The translations under genes were made by a program, and so were the position numbers. DNA of 64,000 bases, taken from contig SAXG01000051.1 in the NCBI GenBank assembly GCA_012932865.1, positions 280,957 to 344,956 of the forward strand, given 5' to 3'. Numbering within the stretch: position 1 is the first letter of the stretch; every line of letters begins with the position of its first letter. This document shows positions 23,020 through 35,125 of this stretch, piece by piece. Source of the stretch: Amylostereum areolatum (Eukaryota; Basidiomycota; Agaricomycetes; Russulales; Stereaceae). The notes beneath the pieces are model-generated. The model was not told the DNA's origin and did no database searches. It saw nothing but the letters and a program-made list of their open reading frames with translations.

Positions 23020-24120
23020 ATGGTCGAGCTCCATCTTACGCACGCCTCCATCACCGACACCGACCTCGTCGACGGGAGCGGAAAGCTCGCGTACCGCGTG
23101 TCGACCCCGTTCCACGGCGGGACCACCACGATCTCACGGTCTGTGGGGGACGCGATGATAGCAGTTGCGCAGCTGGAATGGCACCCCTGGGATCCGGACA
23201 TCGTGCGCTATTGCGAGCAGGAGCGGCAAGCCGACGCCTACCTCCTGCGCCAGAACCACATCTCAAGGTACGCTTCCGCAAGTTGTCAGAGGTCACGATG
23301 GGGTGCATTCATGAGAGTCTCCCGTTCGCTTGGTGCGGGCAGTGCACGGATATTCACGTCGAAGAGCGGAAGGGCGTACATCTGGCTCCCGTTCGGAAAG
23401 TCCTGGAGAGTGCGTACCCTCCTTCTTTCCGTTCCGATATCCCGCTGACGGATGTTGCGCGCAGCAGCTAGAGTTGCACGGCGGGCCCGAAGTGGCGCGC
23501 TCGCACAACCGTCATCAGGAAAAACCTCCCTTACTAAAAATCTACTAATTAGAGGGGGACCTTCCTAATTCCCTGTTCCCGCTGCCAACCTGCAAGGCAC
23601 TACGTCAACGTAGGTCCCTGTCACCCTTCTGGCCTCAACTATGTATTTGAAGTGCAAATATGAGGTCAATGTCGACGACGGTGCATCGAAATGTGTACGG
23701 GGTTTTGTGAGAATAGAGCCCGTTAGTTCACTTTAGGAAGGTCCCCCTCTAACTAGCGCTAATTTGCTGGATTTGTTGATTTTAGTAAGGGAGGTTTTTC
23801 CTGATGGTTCGGTCGGGCTCGTCGGCAAACGCGCGCACGACGCGTACTTGGAGGTGCATGACGGTGTGTTGTTGGATCTGGATGAGATCGTGATAACGTT
23901 TGTTTATATGAAGAGCCGGGTGGAGGAGGAGGAGCGCGAGGCGGCGAGAGCGAGAGGTCGAAAAGGTGCGTCTGCGCCGATGGTGATGATGTCGCCGAGG
24001 GGCGGAAGCGCGATGGACGTGACCAACGGCGCGAATCTCGTGGCGTCTTCGAGCGCGAGGTTCAGAGCAGGAGAGGCGTGCTCCAGCAGCTCTTCCAGCT
24101 CAGCGGGGGAACGCCCCTAG
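23020..24120 (+). pseudogene. DUF6593-like gene interrupted by a MITE
   Basis: ATG 23020 (MVELHLTHASITDTDLVDG). Exons 23020-23267, 23343-23409 and 23465 onward; introns 23268-23342 and 23410-23464 have GT-AG ends and keep the frame (RIFTSKSGRAYIWLPFGKSW, then LELHGGPEVARSHNR). The frame then enters a 294-bp element at 23513 and stops. After the element the same frame resumes at 23809 (SVGLVGKRAHDAYLEVHDG, DEIVITFVYMKSR) to TAG 24118-24120. Without the element and one duplicated GT the frame is continuous, giving about 224 residues. The pattern of short beta-like segments and a final VTFVY-like stretch matches DUF6593, a basidiomycete family of unknown function. Unless the element is spliced out the gene is broken. 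Confidence 0.72.
23513..23806. mobile_element. 294-bp MITE with 27-bp perfect terminal inverted repeats
   Basis: The first 27 bp (beginning CATCAGGAAAAACC) are the exact reverse complement of the last 27 (ending GGTTTTTCCTGATG). A second shared block, TAGAGGGGGACCTTCC, lies just inside each end, offset by about 20 extra bases on the right. It encodes nothing. It is flanked by GT on each side (23511-23512 and 23807-23808), the only direct repeat that also restores the host reading frame. A 2-bp duplication fits Tc1/mariner-size duplications, but those elements normally duplicate TA, so I leave the superfamily open. Confidence 0.88.
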
Positions 24121-26173
24121 GTGTGAGCGGCGAAGGGGATATCGCGGTCGGTGATCGTTCAACTGTACACATACTTCAATACCTTTATATCATAAGCAGG
24201 TGTAGTACGTTAGATACTCGATAGTTTCATATAGATAGATTCACCTTAGGGAGTGCATTTAACTCACCTTGTAATTCTCTTGCGTTGGTTTCAAGTCCAG
24301 TGGGCAGCAGGTAGCAGACGCCAGAAGGACGTCGCGCAACTCCCGGGGCTCTCAGACAATGGTGCTCCAGATCGGGACACTTCCGCCTAATCAGGAAGGT
24401 ACGGAGTGGCCGGCGGCCGGAGGCCGGACTGAACGAGTTCGACGCCGCTCATCGATGTCAGCATCCCTTCCTCCAACTTTTCCCCGAGTCGTACCCGTGC
24501 CCAAGAGGAAAAGCAAAAGAGGAACTTCCTCTTATACTATCAGGATCTTCAATCGTCAACAGAGGGTACTTTGCGAAGGCTCGTGGCTTTAGATGGTAAA
24601 ACTAATGGGACGGCGTGTACTACTAAGTGCTTGCTCTACTGCAGTTGCCAGCCATGGCTACTGCAGCCTACCACCGGCATACGCAGTTATGGCTCATTAC
24701 TTGGTATGTATCTCTTCCGGCTGTTTCTCCATACGCTGACATGCTGGAGAACTAGGGCTGTCGCCCACCTTCCATGTTCCTAACCTTCCTAACGCGTCCG
24801 TCGCCTGCTAAAGTTGATGTTAGTTGGAGCCATTGTAGCCTCAGCTTTAATTTAATCCCTTCAGGTCGCGGAAAAAAGAGCCACGAACAGAGTAAGCACC
24901 CGGGCCGCTTTTCGATGGCATTACTTACACCAGATTTGTTCTGTGCAAAGAATCAGTCGCAGTTTTCAGTTCGACCATGCCACTCGAAGTCACGACGATA
25001 CCCCGTCTGGCGTCTGCCAGTAAGCAGGAATAACGTCTTCCCGGAGCGGCTGGAAGGCAATAACGTATCCGTTCCGAATACACATCAACGTGCGCCGTCG
25101 ATGCGCCTTCGAGTCGTCCGACAGGCCCTCGGATGTTGTTTGGTCAAGCGTACGAGGCTCCAACAACGTGGAAGTCGACGGCGACACGACCAGTCGCTTT
25201 CCGTTGCTTACGACTGCGTGTTCTTATAACGGCGGTGTAACTTGAAGTCGTCCTCGTAATCAAATGTCGGTCTCTAGTCAAAGCCCAAGGGAACCATGCC
25301 GTACTGCCTGGACGCGTGGAAGGCGGGTCACGTACAGAAGACATCATTACATACCTCGATGGATACAAGTGGACGCGGTGGTGGATACCGCTGTCAGATC
25401 TCTGGGAGGTTGCAGTCGCGGGGCTCAACTTTCCGCGTGGTGAAGGTGCTCTTGTTTTAATTTTCCCATTGCTCCCTCCTCCTCGGGGTCCCGAACCCAT
25501 CTCAGTAGCAGGCCCAAACTCCTATACTTATCCACGACTATGACGACTCCTCGTTGTTTCGTCCCACGAAGAGGACCGAGGAGGTCATATGAAGCAACGA
25601 AGTTCATTTGCCCGCCGTTGCGAGAATATTGCCTACATACCAGGTCAAATATCCCGCTGATCCTTATTTCTCATGCACATAAGTATGTATGTACCGATAT
25701 CCAGAATGAATCATACCATTGGACGAGAATGAATTTGACGCCAGGGACGGTGAAGATCACTGCGTCGGCGAGGGAGAGCCCAATGGCAGGGCGGACCGGG
25801 GCGGTTGCTACGACTCCAAGTTACGAGTGGACGGTCCGTTTCATTTGTATTCTGCGCTTCACTTTCGCTTTCCTCGCTTTCTTTTCTTCGCGCACCCCTC
25901 CTCCCGTTCCCTTCTCTCGCGCGACGGACAGTGCGCTTGAAGCGTCGGAGCGTATCCCGCAAGTCGAGCCCGCTTTTGTTCCCTCCGAAGTAGCTCCCGG
26001 CGAGCGTGATTGGCCGTTTTGTTGTGCGCTGTTTTGCCGGCTGAGCAGGAACTTGTTCGTATCGGCGGCCCTCCCTCGCCACTCCACTTTCGCATCCCCC
26101 CACGACCTTTTCACGACCGCGTTCACGTCTCCTCCTCCTCCTCCTCCTCCTCCTCTCCAGCGATACCTTTCCC
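24121..26173. other. Intergenic region ending in a pyrimidine-rich promoter tract
   Basis: No gene supported. A CCT-repeat microsatellite (26129-26157) and broader CT-rich sequence lie just upstream of the Chs7-like ATG; such tracts are common in fungal promoters. Arginine- and glycine-rich antisense frames here are products of that composition. Confidence 0.45.
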
Positions 26174-27515
26174 ATGACTCGGTTTGGGGACTTCGCCCCC
26201 CTCTGCGCTCATGTTCCTTCATATCCTTGGTGTACTTGTACTACCACCAGGCATGTCGCCTCCCTTTTCCTCGTCTCTCGCCCCCTCTCACGCCCGCAGC
26301 AGCTCCAGCACAAATCTCCATCCACCCTCACCGGACTCTCCGCCAACGTCTCCTCCGCGCCCGTAGCGTCAACCCCGAGTGCGGCACCCTCAAAGTGGGC
26401 GCGGACGGCTCGCTCGAAACATCGCGAACATCGTCGCTTGCGGTCTCAGCATCTTCTTTGTCGCCGCGCTCATATTCCTCTGCAGGAGACGACGGGCGGC
26501 CGTCGTGCGTGCCAGCCCCCGACCGCCCTCACTGACCCTAAGCGCGTTTGTCCCCCCAGGACGCGTCGAGCTGCAAATTTTCCTCGTCTTCTATCTGCTC
26601 ACGCTGCCCCTCCAACTCGTGACCACAGGTTCCTTCCTCACCCAGGGCTCGACCGCGATCACCGTGCTCCCGCCATCCACGCGGCGCCGTCGCCGCCCTC
26701 TTCTGGCCCCTCCTCGGCAACGCCATCGTCGCCACCCAAATCGTCAGGACGGCACCTGAGCTCGCTGATCGTGCGTTAACCCCCCCCCCATCCGACCGCG
26801 CCCGAAACTCACGCTCCGAACCGCAGCCGTCTACTTCGTCACCCTCGCCTTTTTCGTCGCGACCACCTACATCTCCCTCGATGTCGGCTTCAGCTTCACG
26901 TCCACGTTCGGGCCCTCGAACCCGCCCGCGGCCCTCACCGGCATCCCGCCTTCGTGCTCACGAGCATCTGGCCCCTCGCGTGCGTCTCCGCCGCTCCCCT
27001 AACCACCGCCCGCTCCCCCGCTCACGTATCCCTCCGCAGCGCGACCGTGGGGTACTTCGGCCTGATGACCTACATCGTCACGCCTCCTGCGCGCGAATTC
27101 CGGCCGATGTGGTACTACGTCCTCTCCGCCATCCTCTTCGTCCTCAGCCAGCTCGCGTACTTCCTCCTCAGCCGCGTCATCTGCAACGTGCGTCTTTCCC
27201 CTCTCTCCTCCCCTCCCCCCTCCCCCATTCCTACTTCCCCTCGCCTTCGCCTTCGTTCCCATGTGGATATGCGAGCTGACGGGCACGATTCCAACACCAG
27301 GGGACCTCCGCGAAGATCGACGGCTCGTTCGTTGCGACCGTGTTGGAGACGGCCGCGGTGGGCGTGCTGTACCTCGCGTGGAAGAGCATCACGGAAGGTA
27401 CGTGTTCCGCGCATTTCACCCCTCCCTCCTCCCCCCTCTCCACCACCCTCGATCTCACCTCCGTCTCTTCACACCTCCTGCAGAGAGCTGGGACGAAGAC
27501 TTGTACTATCGATGA
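26174..27515 (+). CDS. Chs7-like chitin synthase export chaperone, with apparent single-base gaps
   Basis: ATG 26174 (MTRFGDFAPLCAHVPSYPWC). After an intron come RVNPECGTLKVGADGS, a membrane span (NIVACGLSIFFVAALIFLC), then RVELQIFLVFYLLTLPLQLV, AALFWPLLGNAIVATQIV, LYFVTLAFFVATTYISLDVG, FRPMWYYVLSAILFVLSQ and AYFLLSRVICN, ending GTSAKIDGSFVATVLETAAV...ESWDEDLYYR, TGA 27513-27515. Multiple membrane spans and the C-terminal VICN...IDGSF segment match the Chs7/chitin-synthase-III-subunit family, an ER protein needed for chitin synthase exit. At least three places between 26660 and 26770 need one extra base for the family-like frame to continue. The lesions look like sequencing deletions, but true decay cannot be excluded. 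Confidence 0.8.
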
Positions 27516-28126
27516 ACCGTGTTGTGTGTTGTGTTTGTGTGCATCTCTCCTCGATGTATCCCTTCCGCCTTCCGCCCCGCCCCCATCCCTACGCACATCC
27601 CTCCCCCCTTCCTCCCCTCTCGCCGACGTTGGCATCGGCATCGGCACCCCCTATTGGTATTATATGTATTCTTTGCCCTTCTTATACTTATACCAGCTCG
27701 CCCGCTCGCGAGCGCCTCACGCCCCGTACACGTACTTATACTGTTACCCCGGATTCCCCGAACGGACGCGCTGTGCTGTTGAGATTTATAGCTTTTATAT
27801 CGCCTCGCCTCGCCTTTCTGTTGTTGTTTTCTCTCGTCGCAAAAATCCTACGCATGATCGATCGTGAACTGTAACTGTTGGTCGATCCGAGGGCGGGGGG
27901 GTTCTATGTATCGCGTGAATATGTCATGGGGATGCGTACACGTCGTGAGTCGAGACTGGCAGTAGGAAATGAGGCCGGGAGAGTAGGTAGGCAGGGAAGG
28001 GGGGAGAGGGTCCGCCGGGCCCGTGATGGCCATAATCGAGATTCGAAGGGGGTACAAAGGGAGGCCCGAAATCTGCCGCGCTGACGGTAACGCAGGTGGG
28101 TGGGGGGGTATATGAGGGTACGCACA
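27516..28126. other. Gap after the Chs7-like gene
   Basis: CT-rich 3' flank and a short region with no supported frame. Transcripts from the left (plus) and right (minus) would converge here. Confidence 0.35.
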
Positions 28127-28379
28127 CTACTGTACACAAAAAAAGTTTACATCTAAACGGGAATCAAAGGGGGAAAGAAAGGGCCCAAGAGGATGAAGGT
28201 CAAGGTCGAAATGGTGGGGGGCCAGGGGCGGGGAGCCTAGATATACAAGTGAGTACCGCGTCGTTCGGTCGACTGCAGGCATTCGCGTAAAAAAAAACAC
28301 TTTCGTCCGTTCCAAAGGCAGAGGCAGAGGCCTCGCGTCCCAAGCAAACAGGCGGGGGCGACGCTCCTCAACACGACAG

Positions 28380-29795
28380 ATCCTCGCGCAGATCCGCTGC
28401 GTCACCCGATGCTCCACCTCGACGCAGACCCAGCCCGCGTCCGCGCCCCGCCCGCGCCCCGCCGCCGTGAGCCGCATCCCGCTTCGAGAGCGCGCGCCGA
28501 CGCGGGCGGGCGACGCGGGCGGCGCGGACCTGCAGCCGTGGTGGCCGTGGTGGGGGGGCGCGCCGTCGTAGTCGTAGTTGTCGCAGTAGTTGTAGTCGGC
28601 GCGGGCGAGGACCTTGGCCGGCTTCCGGGCGCGTCGTGCGGGAAGGAGCGCGTCTTGAACAGGCGCTTGGCGTGGTGGAGCTCGTCGCGCGCTTCGGTGG
28701 GCGGGCCGGAGGCGTACGCGAGCACGTTGAGCGAGGCGGTTCGGGCGCTTCGAGCGTGGACCAGAAGTGGAGTGCGCGTCGGAGGAGGGCGAGGTGGAGG
28801 GCGAGAGGAGAGCGAGGGCAGTCGACGTCGATGTAGCTCGAGGTCGAGGTCGTCGTGACGGAGAAGGCGGAGATCTGGGGTGTGGGGGGTTTGGGTGGTC
28901 AGCCGTGCGGGAGGGAGAGGGGAGGGAGCGAACACCGACCTCGTTGGGTCGTACACACCGACCGATCGTCGTAAAGCGCGAAAAACGATCGAACTCGTCC
29001 GAGCCCGCCGTGCGCACGATCCGCCCGGCCTCTCGCCCTCGTCGCTCGCGTACCCGCTATCGTTGCGCGAGAGCTTCCCGGGCGATCGACGGAGCGTGTC
29101 GTCGTCCCCTTCCCCGTCCTCGTCCTCGTTTCTGCCCGTCGGCGTGCGCGTCGCGCGACGGCGGTGTTGCAGTAGAGACCCTCGAGCGTGGACGAGACCC
29201 TCGCCTCGGGCATCCGCGTCGGACGCGCGCCGCCCGCCGCGTCCTCCTCCTCGCCTCGGTCCTCCCCGCCTCCGATCCCCGCCCCTCCCGACCTCCGCGG
29301 AAATAGGCCCGCAGGAGCGTCTGCTTGTCCCGCATCGCCGTATGGGACGTCATCTGGCCCGTGCTCGGCGCGGGCGTCGGCGCCGCGGCGCCGCGCGGGT
29401 CGAGCGTGACACCTGCGATCGCGCGGTGTCGTCGGATTTGGAGGAGGAGGAGGAGGAGGCGGCGGAGGCGGTGGAGGCGGCGTCGGATCCGCGGGAAGAT
29501 CGGGGATTTCGAGCGGGAGGAGGGCGCTGCCGGAGAAGGCGATCAGGCCCTCGTCGGGGTCGTACATCGCGATGAAGGTCAGGGCGGTGTGCGGGGCACG
29601 ATGTCGACCAGCGGTGCGCCTCTCGCGTGTCCGGGCAGGAGGAACGGGTTGTGGATGGGTGGGAGCTGGATGGGGGTGGGGCGAGTTGGTCAAGGGGCGT
29701 GGGGGTGGGGGTGGGGGTGGGGGACGCACGGGCTTGTCGAGGTTGGCGCGTGGGCGTTTGGGCTGGCGCGCGAGGCGGATGCGGAGGGGGGCCAT
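28380..29795 (-). CDS. Proline-rich protein of unknown function, frame disrupted
   Basis: ATG 29795 opens MAPLRIRLARQPKRPRANLD, then a non-repetitive core, ALTFIAMYDPDEGLIAFSGS and ALLPLEIPDLPAD, followed by about 14 prolines (microsatellite near 29437-29475). After that the most protein-like stretches lie in other frames (MTSHTAMRDKQTLLRAYF near 29353-29300; VTTTSTSSYIDVDCPRSPLA near 28860-28800). That suggests unseen introns or base errors. I do not recognise the family, and much of the rest is low-complexity Arg/Pro sequence that could be non-coding. The 3' end is a guess. Confidence 0.3.
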
Positions 29796-30940
29796 GGTTG
29801 AGGGGTTGGATGCGGACGAGGGCGATTGCGGGGCAAGATATGGGGGGCGAGGGCCGAGGGGGAGGGTCGGGGAGAGCGCTGTAGAAGAAGAGAGAGGGGG
29901 GCTCTTATAAGGAGGGGCCGAGGGCGAGAACGAGGGACCCTTGGAAGTCGAAGTCGAAGTCGGGGGCGGAGGGGGGCAAATTCGAGATGTGCCCAGCACA
30001 AAGGAATCACAGCGGAGCGGACGCGGGACGCGAGGAGGAGAACTTATAAGCCAGCATGGCGGGCACGCACTGCGAAAGAAGCATGATCTCATCGTATAGT
30101 GGATTACGGCCGGGGGACCGAACCCTCGTGTAAGGGGCGATGGTCGTGAGCAGAGATAGGTAAGCTGGGCTTTGTGGGAGAAAAGGACACGGATTTGGGG
30201 GGGAGATGCGCTAATGAGGGCCTCGAGGAGACGGCCGGGAGGTTTGAAAGGGAAGGTTCTGCGCATCTGCTGGATCCCCGGAGGTGGAGGAATTTGTCAA
30301 GAGGGTGAGGGATCGCCTCGGGAATCGAAAGACGGAGAGAACGACGAGAGAGATTCGATGAAGCTGGCGATCCTCCAGGCTCCTCGGAGGGGATGTCGAG
30401 GTCGAGCGTGCGTGAGTGACCGTGAGTTGAGTTGCGGCAGCAGCAGGAGCGCAGCAGAGCGGCAGCAGAGAGGGGGCATCGGACGAGAAGGCCATGGCAA
30501 CGTTGGAAAGGGGATCCCGGCTATGTAATCTATGTGCCCAGCGTCACCGGAAGGGCTGCACTCAGTCGTGCCGTCATCGCCATGCCCGGACCCTTTGAAG
30601 TTTGCGCTTTCCGTGTGACGATCCAGGAGGTGTTTAAACGCGTTCGGACGCAATATTGTCCTCCTCGCCGTTCACTAGCTCTGGGAAATCGCGAGGGGCT
30701 GTGAAGGAGAACGTGAGAGGGGTCGACTCGTATTCGGCGCTTGGTCGTCGTCCGCAGCGACGGCGGCGTGGGCCGTAGCTCGCCTCGGCAGCGTGCGGCC
30801 ACTCACGCCTCGGGGCGGTGTCGTCCTCTTTCCGTCATCGGCAGCACGGGCGTCAACGCCAACGTCTCATCCGTCCCCTCCCCTCCTTCTCCGACCATCC
30901 ACACGACCCCACCGCTGGCTCAAAAGCTCCCACACACACC
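29796..30940. other. Divergent upstream region between the proline-rich frame and Vps74
   Basis: No gene seen in 1.1 kb. If both neighbours are real, they are transcribed away from each other and this holds both promoters. Confidence 0.35.
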
Positions 30941-32183
30941 ATGAGCGCCTCTCCTCCGGCCTCCAACGACGCAGGGTCAACAACTCCCTCTCCCTCTCCC
31001 CCACGCCCCCGACGCCCACACCAACGGCCACCACCGTTCCTCCTCCACTTCCTCAAAACCCACAACACACGCCGGCTCCGCCTTTGCCGGCGGTAGCAAG
31101 GTCGCCTTCGATCCCAGAGACCTCGAGCGCGAGGACGAGAAGTCCGCGCGGGCAAGGCGCCACGCCTCACGCTCATGGAAGAGGTCCTCCTCCTCGGTCT
31201 CAAAGACCAGCAGGCAAGCTTCCCGCCCCCCGCCCGACCCCGCCTTCCCCTCGCTCATCCTCCCCGCAGGCTACCTCTCGTTTTGGAACACAACTCCTAC
31301 GCCCTCCGCGGCTGCATCCTCATCGAGCTCGCCCTCCGCCGCCGCATCGTCGTCCACAAAGATCCAAACGCAGGCGCCTCCCATCTCCGAGCGCCTCGTC
31401 GAGTGTGTCGACGACCGCCAAACGGGCGAAACCATCCTCGACGAGACCCTCCGCTGATGAAGGGCCAAGAAGCCGAGCGCATGTCCATCAACAGCTGGAT
31501 CGACCTCCTCAGGGCGTGACCTCCCCCTCCCCTCCCCCCCCTGTCCACCCCCTCACATCCGCTCTCCCAGGCGAAACATGGAACGTCCTCAAAATCGGTA
31601 CCAGCTCAAGCAGGTCCGCGAGCGCCTCGCCAAGGGCCTCGTCGACAAGGGCGTCCTTCGCACCGAAGCGCAACTTCCTCCTCTTCGACATGCCACCCAC
31701 CCCGTCGCCGACGTCCGCGTCAAAGACGCCATCGTCCAACGCGTCGTCTCCCTCCTCTCCGCCACCACCACCACCACCGCCCCGCCGCCGCCCTCGAACG
31801 CGAGGGCACGCAGATGCCGCGCTCTCAGGGCCGTCTGCCTCGCTGCGCCGCCTACGCGCCGCCAGCGTGCTCGACAACGCGTTCGGAAGGCTCGGGTACG
31901 AGGAGCGCGAGGCCGCCTTCGGCCGCTGCGACGACATCCTCGGCCAGTTCGCCGTCTGGCCCTTCGCGCGGCGGGGCGCGCGGCGGCGCGCCCGCGGTCG
32001 GCGGCGGGGCGACGCGCAGGCGGAGAGGCGCGAGGGTCGGCATGGGCGGCGCGGCCACGGGCAGGGAGCCACCCTCGGATGCTGCGGAGGTCAGGAAGGA
32101 GATGGTCGGCGGGGACGAGGACGGCGGGTGCGAGCTCGTCGCGGCGTCCTCGGGTCCTCAGCAAACTCGACTCGCTGCTCTGA
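30941..32183 (+). CDS. VPS74: GOLPH3/Vps74 (GPP34 family), with apparent single-base errors
   Basis: ATG 30941 ([19 protein letters not shown]). The family core is readable across changing frames: [74 protein letters not shown], then after an intron ENVLK-like [76 protein letters not shown] and [14 protein letters not shown], ending VLSKLDSLL with TGA near 32181. GPP34 proteins bind PI4P at the Golgi and retain glycosyltransferases by linking them to COPI. Frame changes fall at one-base gaps (for example near 31450 and 31610). They are better explained by unpolished sequence than by decay, since the surrounding residues are well conserved. Confidence 0.88.
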
Positions 32184-32493
32184 CTGCGTTGTGTGTACCT
32201 ACCCCCTATCCATCATCTAGCCTTTCGTCTCGGCGTACGGGTTTCCTTGTTCTCCGTCTGGCGCCTGCGCTGTATCATTGTCGGATATGTTTGTCTGTCT
32301 TTCTTCCCGTTTTCATTTCTTGTTTTCGGTTCACAGGGCCGTGCTCACTCTACATATCGCTTATTTATCACATGGGGTGGGCGGACGACGGCTGGGATTC
32401 GGTGCGTCCGCGGCGTAGAATACGTGTCGAAATGCAGACGGTACAGGTGGAGGAGGGGAAAGCGTACCGTACGTGCATACGTACTTAGCCGCA
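32184..32493. other. Convergent 3' gap between VPS74 and EXO70
   Basis: 310 bp between the two stop codons; no coding signal of its own. The two genes converge and probably share terminator sequence. Confidence 0.4.
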
Positions 32494-34909
32494 TCAGTAA
32501 AAGCTCCTGATCTGCGCTTCGACTTCCTCCGGCGTGAGCTTGATGTCTGCGTGGGGAAGCGGGAAAAGGAAACAGGAAAAGAAAAGGAAGCGGCGGAGGT
32601 CAGTGCCAGTCTTCGAACGCGCGGTGCCGAGCGCGTGGGCGTACATTTCGAGGGATCTGCACGGGGGAGGGGACGTGCCCCGGTCAGCTGGATGTCACGA
32701 CCATCCGCGGCGCGCGACGGTCGCCGCGGAACGCAGCGCAAACGGGTCCCACTCACTCTTGCTGAACTCCTTCCCCGCTCTTCTGCGTGAACCGCTGGAG
32801 GGACGGCACACCAGGCGCACGACCTCGTCCGCGCATCGCCCGGTCCCGTCGCGTCTCCGTCTCCAGCACCCGCGCGAGCATGTGCCGCTCCTTCTTCTCC
32901 TCCAGCAGATCGAAAAACCGGTGAACTTCTCCTTGGTCGCCGCCCGGCTCCCGCCCGCCCGATCGCGCTCGTCCGCGAGCGTCTGCATCAGCGGCGTGAG
33001 TTCGAGTCAAGTACGCCGCCGCTTCGCGGTCCGGAAGGAGACTGCAGCGTTTCCTGCGTCGGCCGGGAAGCAGGCTGCGGACGGGGGAGTCCGCGGCGAG
33101 GAGGTGCGCGCGCAGGTGCGCGACGTTGTTCAGGAGGAAGACGGAGCCGACGGAGGGACGGCGCTGGGTGCGCGAGAGCGTGGTCAGGCTCTCAGCACCG
33201 TGGTGATCACGCGTCTGTCCGCGGGGAGTGAGTCCAGGCGTGGGAGACGGATCGTGGGGCGAGATCACGTACAGATGTAGTGCTCGAGGAGGACCTGCTC
33301 GCTGCCGACCCCCAGCTTGGACGGGTTGGCCACGCGGACGCCGTCGCCCTCTTCCAGTTTCCGTCGCCGAGCGCGGCGAGCGCATCCCCCACCCCGTCCC
33401 GCACGAGCACAGCTGTTCCATGTACGCTGTCGTCTGCGCGGGGTGGCATCAGTCCGCGTCCGGCGAGAGAGGGGGGGACCGACGTACGGAAAGGACAAAG
33501 TCGACGACGCCCGTGCTGAGCTCGTCGCCCTTGCCGACCGCGCGGAGCTTGATGTCCGCGAGAAATTCGGGGAAGCTCCGCAGGCAGACGCTCCGGAGGG
33601 TGTTGAGCGCGTCCCGGATCTCGTTCTCCTTGCGCTCCGCGCGGCGCGTGACGAGCGCGTCCCGCGGGCCTGGGAGGCGGACAGGGAGGAGTACGCGGAG
33701 AGCGCGAGGAAGGAGTACTTGTGCAGGAGCGTTTGATCAGCGTGGAGAGGGAGGAGAGCGTGGAGTTGAAGAGCGCGATGAGCGGGGAGAGGAAGGCGGC
33801 GAAGGTGGAGGTGAGGAAGGCGTTGTCCGGAGGGGGGCCAGTTGCGCCAGCAGTTTGTACTCTTCCTACGACCGCGGTCAGCAACGCGTTCGCCACCGCA
33901 CAGAAGCAGGGGCCCAACCTCGATCACGTCCAGCATGCTTTGCACCACGTCCCCAGCTCCCGCCCCGCCGTGACCCCGTCGATCGTCTCCGACCGCTCGA
34001 CGACCCGCCTCCCGTGCACCTCCAAGCACTTCCGGCTCCAATTCCCGCGCATGTCCGCGTACCCGCGCTGCGCCTCCTTGAGCCGGACAGAATCGCCTTC
34101 GCGGCCGGGTGGGACGGGTGCGTGGACGGGAGCGGGAGTGTGCGCGACCTTGACCAGCGCGCGAGCGCGTCGACAGGGGCGGGCGGGGAAGGGCGTGAGC
34201 TCGAACTCGCCCCGCCGGGAGGGGAGCCGGAGGAGCCTTCGGCGACGAGCTTTGTGAAGCTGGGCGAGCTTTCTCGCGCCTGTGTCGATGAGGCGGGCCT
34301 GAAGCTGGTTGAGTTTACGGCGCGAGAGGGGGAGAAGCACGCACGGTGTCTCGCGGGTCCCGTTCGTCCGAGCTGAAGGCGATGCTGGCGTTGAGGCGTT
34401 CGAGCGCATCGGCGTAGGTCCCAAGCTGTTCTGGCACAGGACTGACGGCATCCAGCGTGAGCTTCCCGTCGAGCGCGACGAGGGTGTAACGTACCCGCGC
34501 AGATCAGGGCTCTTCCGCGGCGTTTCCCTCCTGGCTGCTCGCGACCTCGTATATCTTCAGCAGCGCGTTACGATATCTGCACCCGAAAAGAGTTGGGGAC
34601 GTGTCGGATCACGAAGGGGGAATGCGCACTGACTGTTCCCTCGCCGGGTCAGGATCTGGTGTGCGGTGTAGAGGGGCAGGATGGACTTTTCGACTTTGAT
34701 CAACCGGGCGTCAAAGCTGGAGAGAATGGCTGCTGGATTATGGGCCCACGCGCGAGCGAAGCGAGCGAGGGCTCACAGGTCATCCGTTGGGAGATCTGCT
34801 TGGTCTTGTTCAGGTTTTGCTCGAGCTGCGAACCGGGACAATCAGGAAGAGCGGACAGAGAGCAAGGTGTGGAACGTACGAGCTCGATTTCAGCGGTGTC
34901 GTCGTCCAT
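32494..34909 (-). CDS. EXO70: Exocyst subunit Exo70, with apparent frame errors
   Basis: ATG 34909 (MDDDTAEIEL), then LEQNLNKTKQISQRMT, a coiled N-terminus typical of Exo70. Downstream across several frames: LGTYADALERLNASIAF-type sequence near 34420, RGYADMRGNWSRKCLEVHG and RRVVERSETIDGVTAGRELG (about 34090-33950), SSLSTLIKRS, SFLALSAYSSLSASQAR (about 33700), VFLLNNVAHLRAHLL (about 33150), QTLADERDRAGGSRAATKEKF (about 32985) and the C-terminal QIRSFY with TGA 32496-32494. The exocyst tethers secretory vesicles; Exo70 binds PI(4,5)P2 and Rho GTPases at the plasma membrane. Length fits a 600-650 residue protein with a few introns. Many one-base shifts interrupt the frame. Confidence 0.85.
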
Positions 34910-35125
34910 GGAGTATGTTCCAAGTTCGTGTGTGTATGTACAAAAGGAAGTGGTAGAGTAGTCACGGACTCTGTCGACTGGGGACGGTCGCCGCGTGGCG
35001 CTCGAAGGCCACGTGCGCCGCTGCCGTTCGCGAACCGCCTTTCAAATCTCCTCCTCGCCTTCGCCAGCACACACATTCCCCGCCCCCCCTTCGCCCGTTC
35101 TCCCTACCCACGACGCACCAGGGCC
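34910..35125. promoter_or_regulatory. Short divergent promoter between EXO70 and the ArfGAP gene
   Basis: Only about 200 bp separate the EXO70 ATG (minus) from the first recognisable ArfGAP residues (plus). The segment is GC/CT-rich and must hold both promoters unless an upstream ArfGAP exon exists. No motif was assigned. Confidence 0.45.

Noticed and set aside
24285..24300. B-box-like GGTTTCAAGTCC suggesting a tRNA gene
   Set aside because: No matching A box, acceptor stem or anticodon arm at proper spacing on either strand.
26174..27515. G-protein-coupled receptor instead of Chs7-like
   Set aside because: Several membrane spans allow it, but the N-terminal FGDF...LC...PWC segment and the C-terminal VICN...IDGSF...W segment fit the Chs7 family better.
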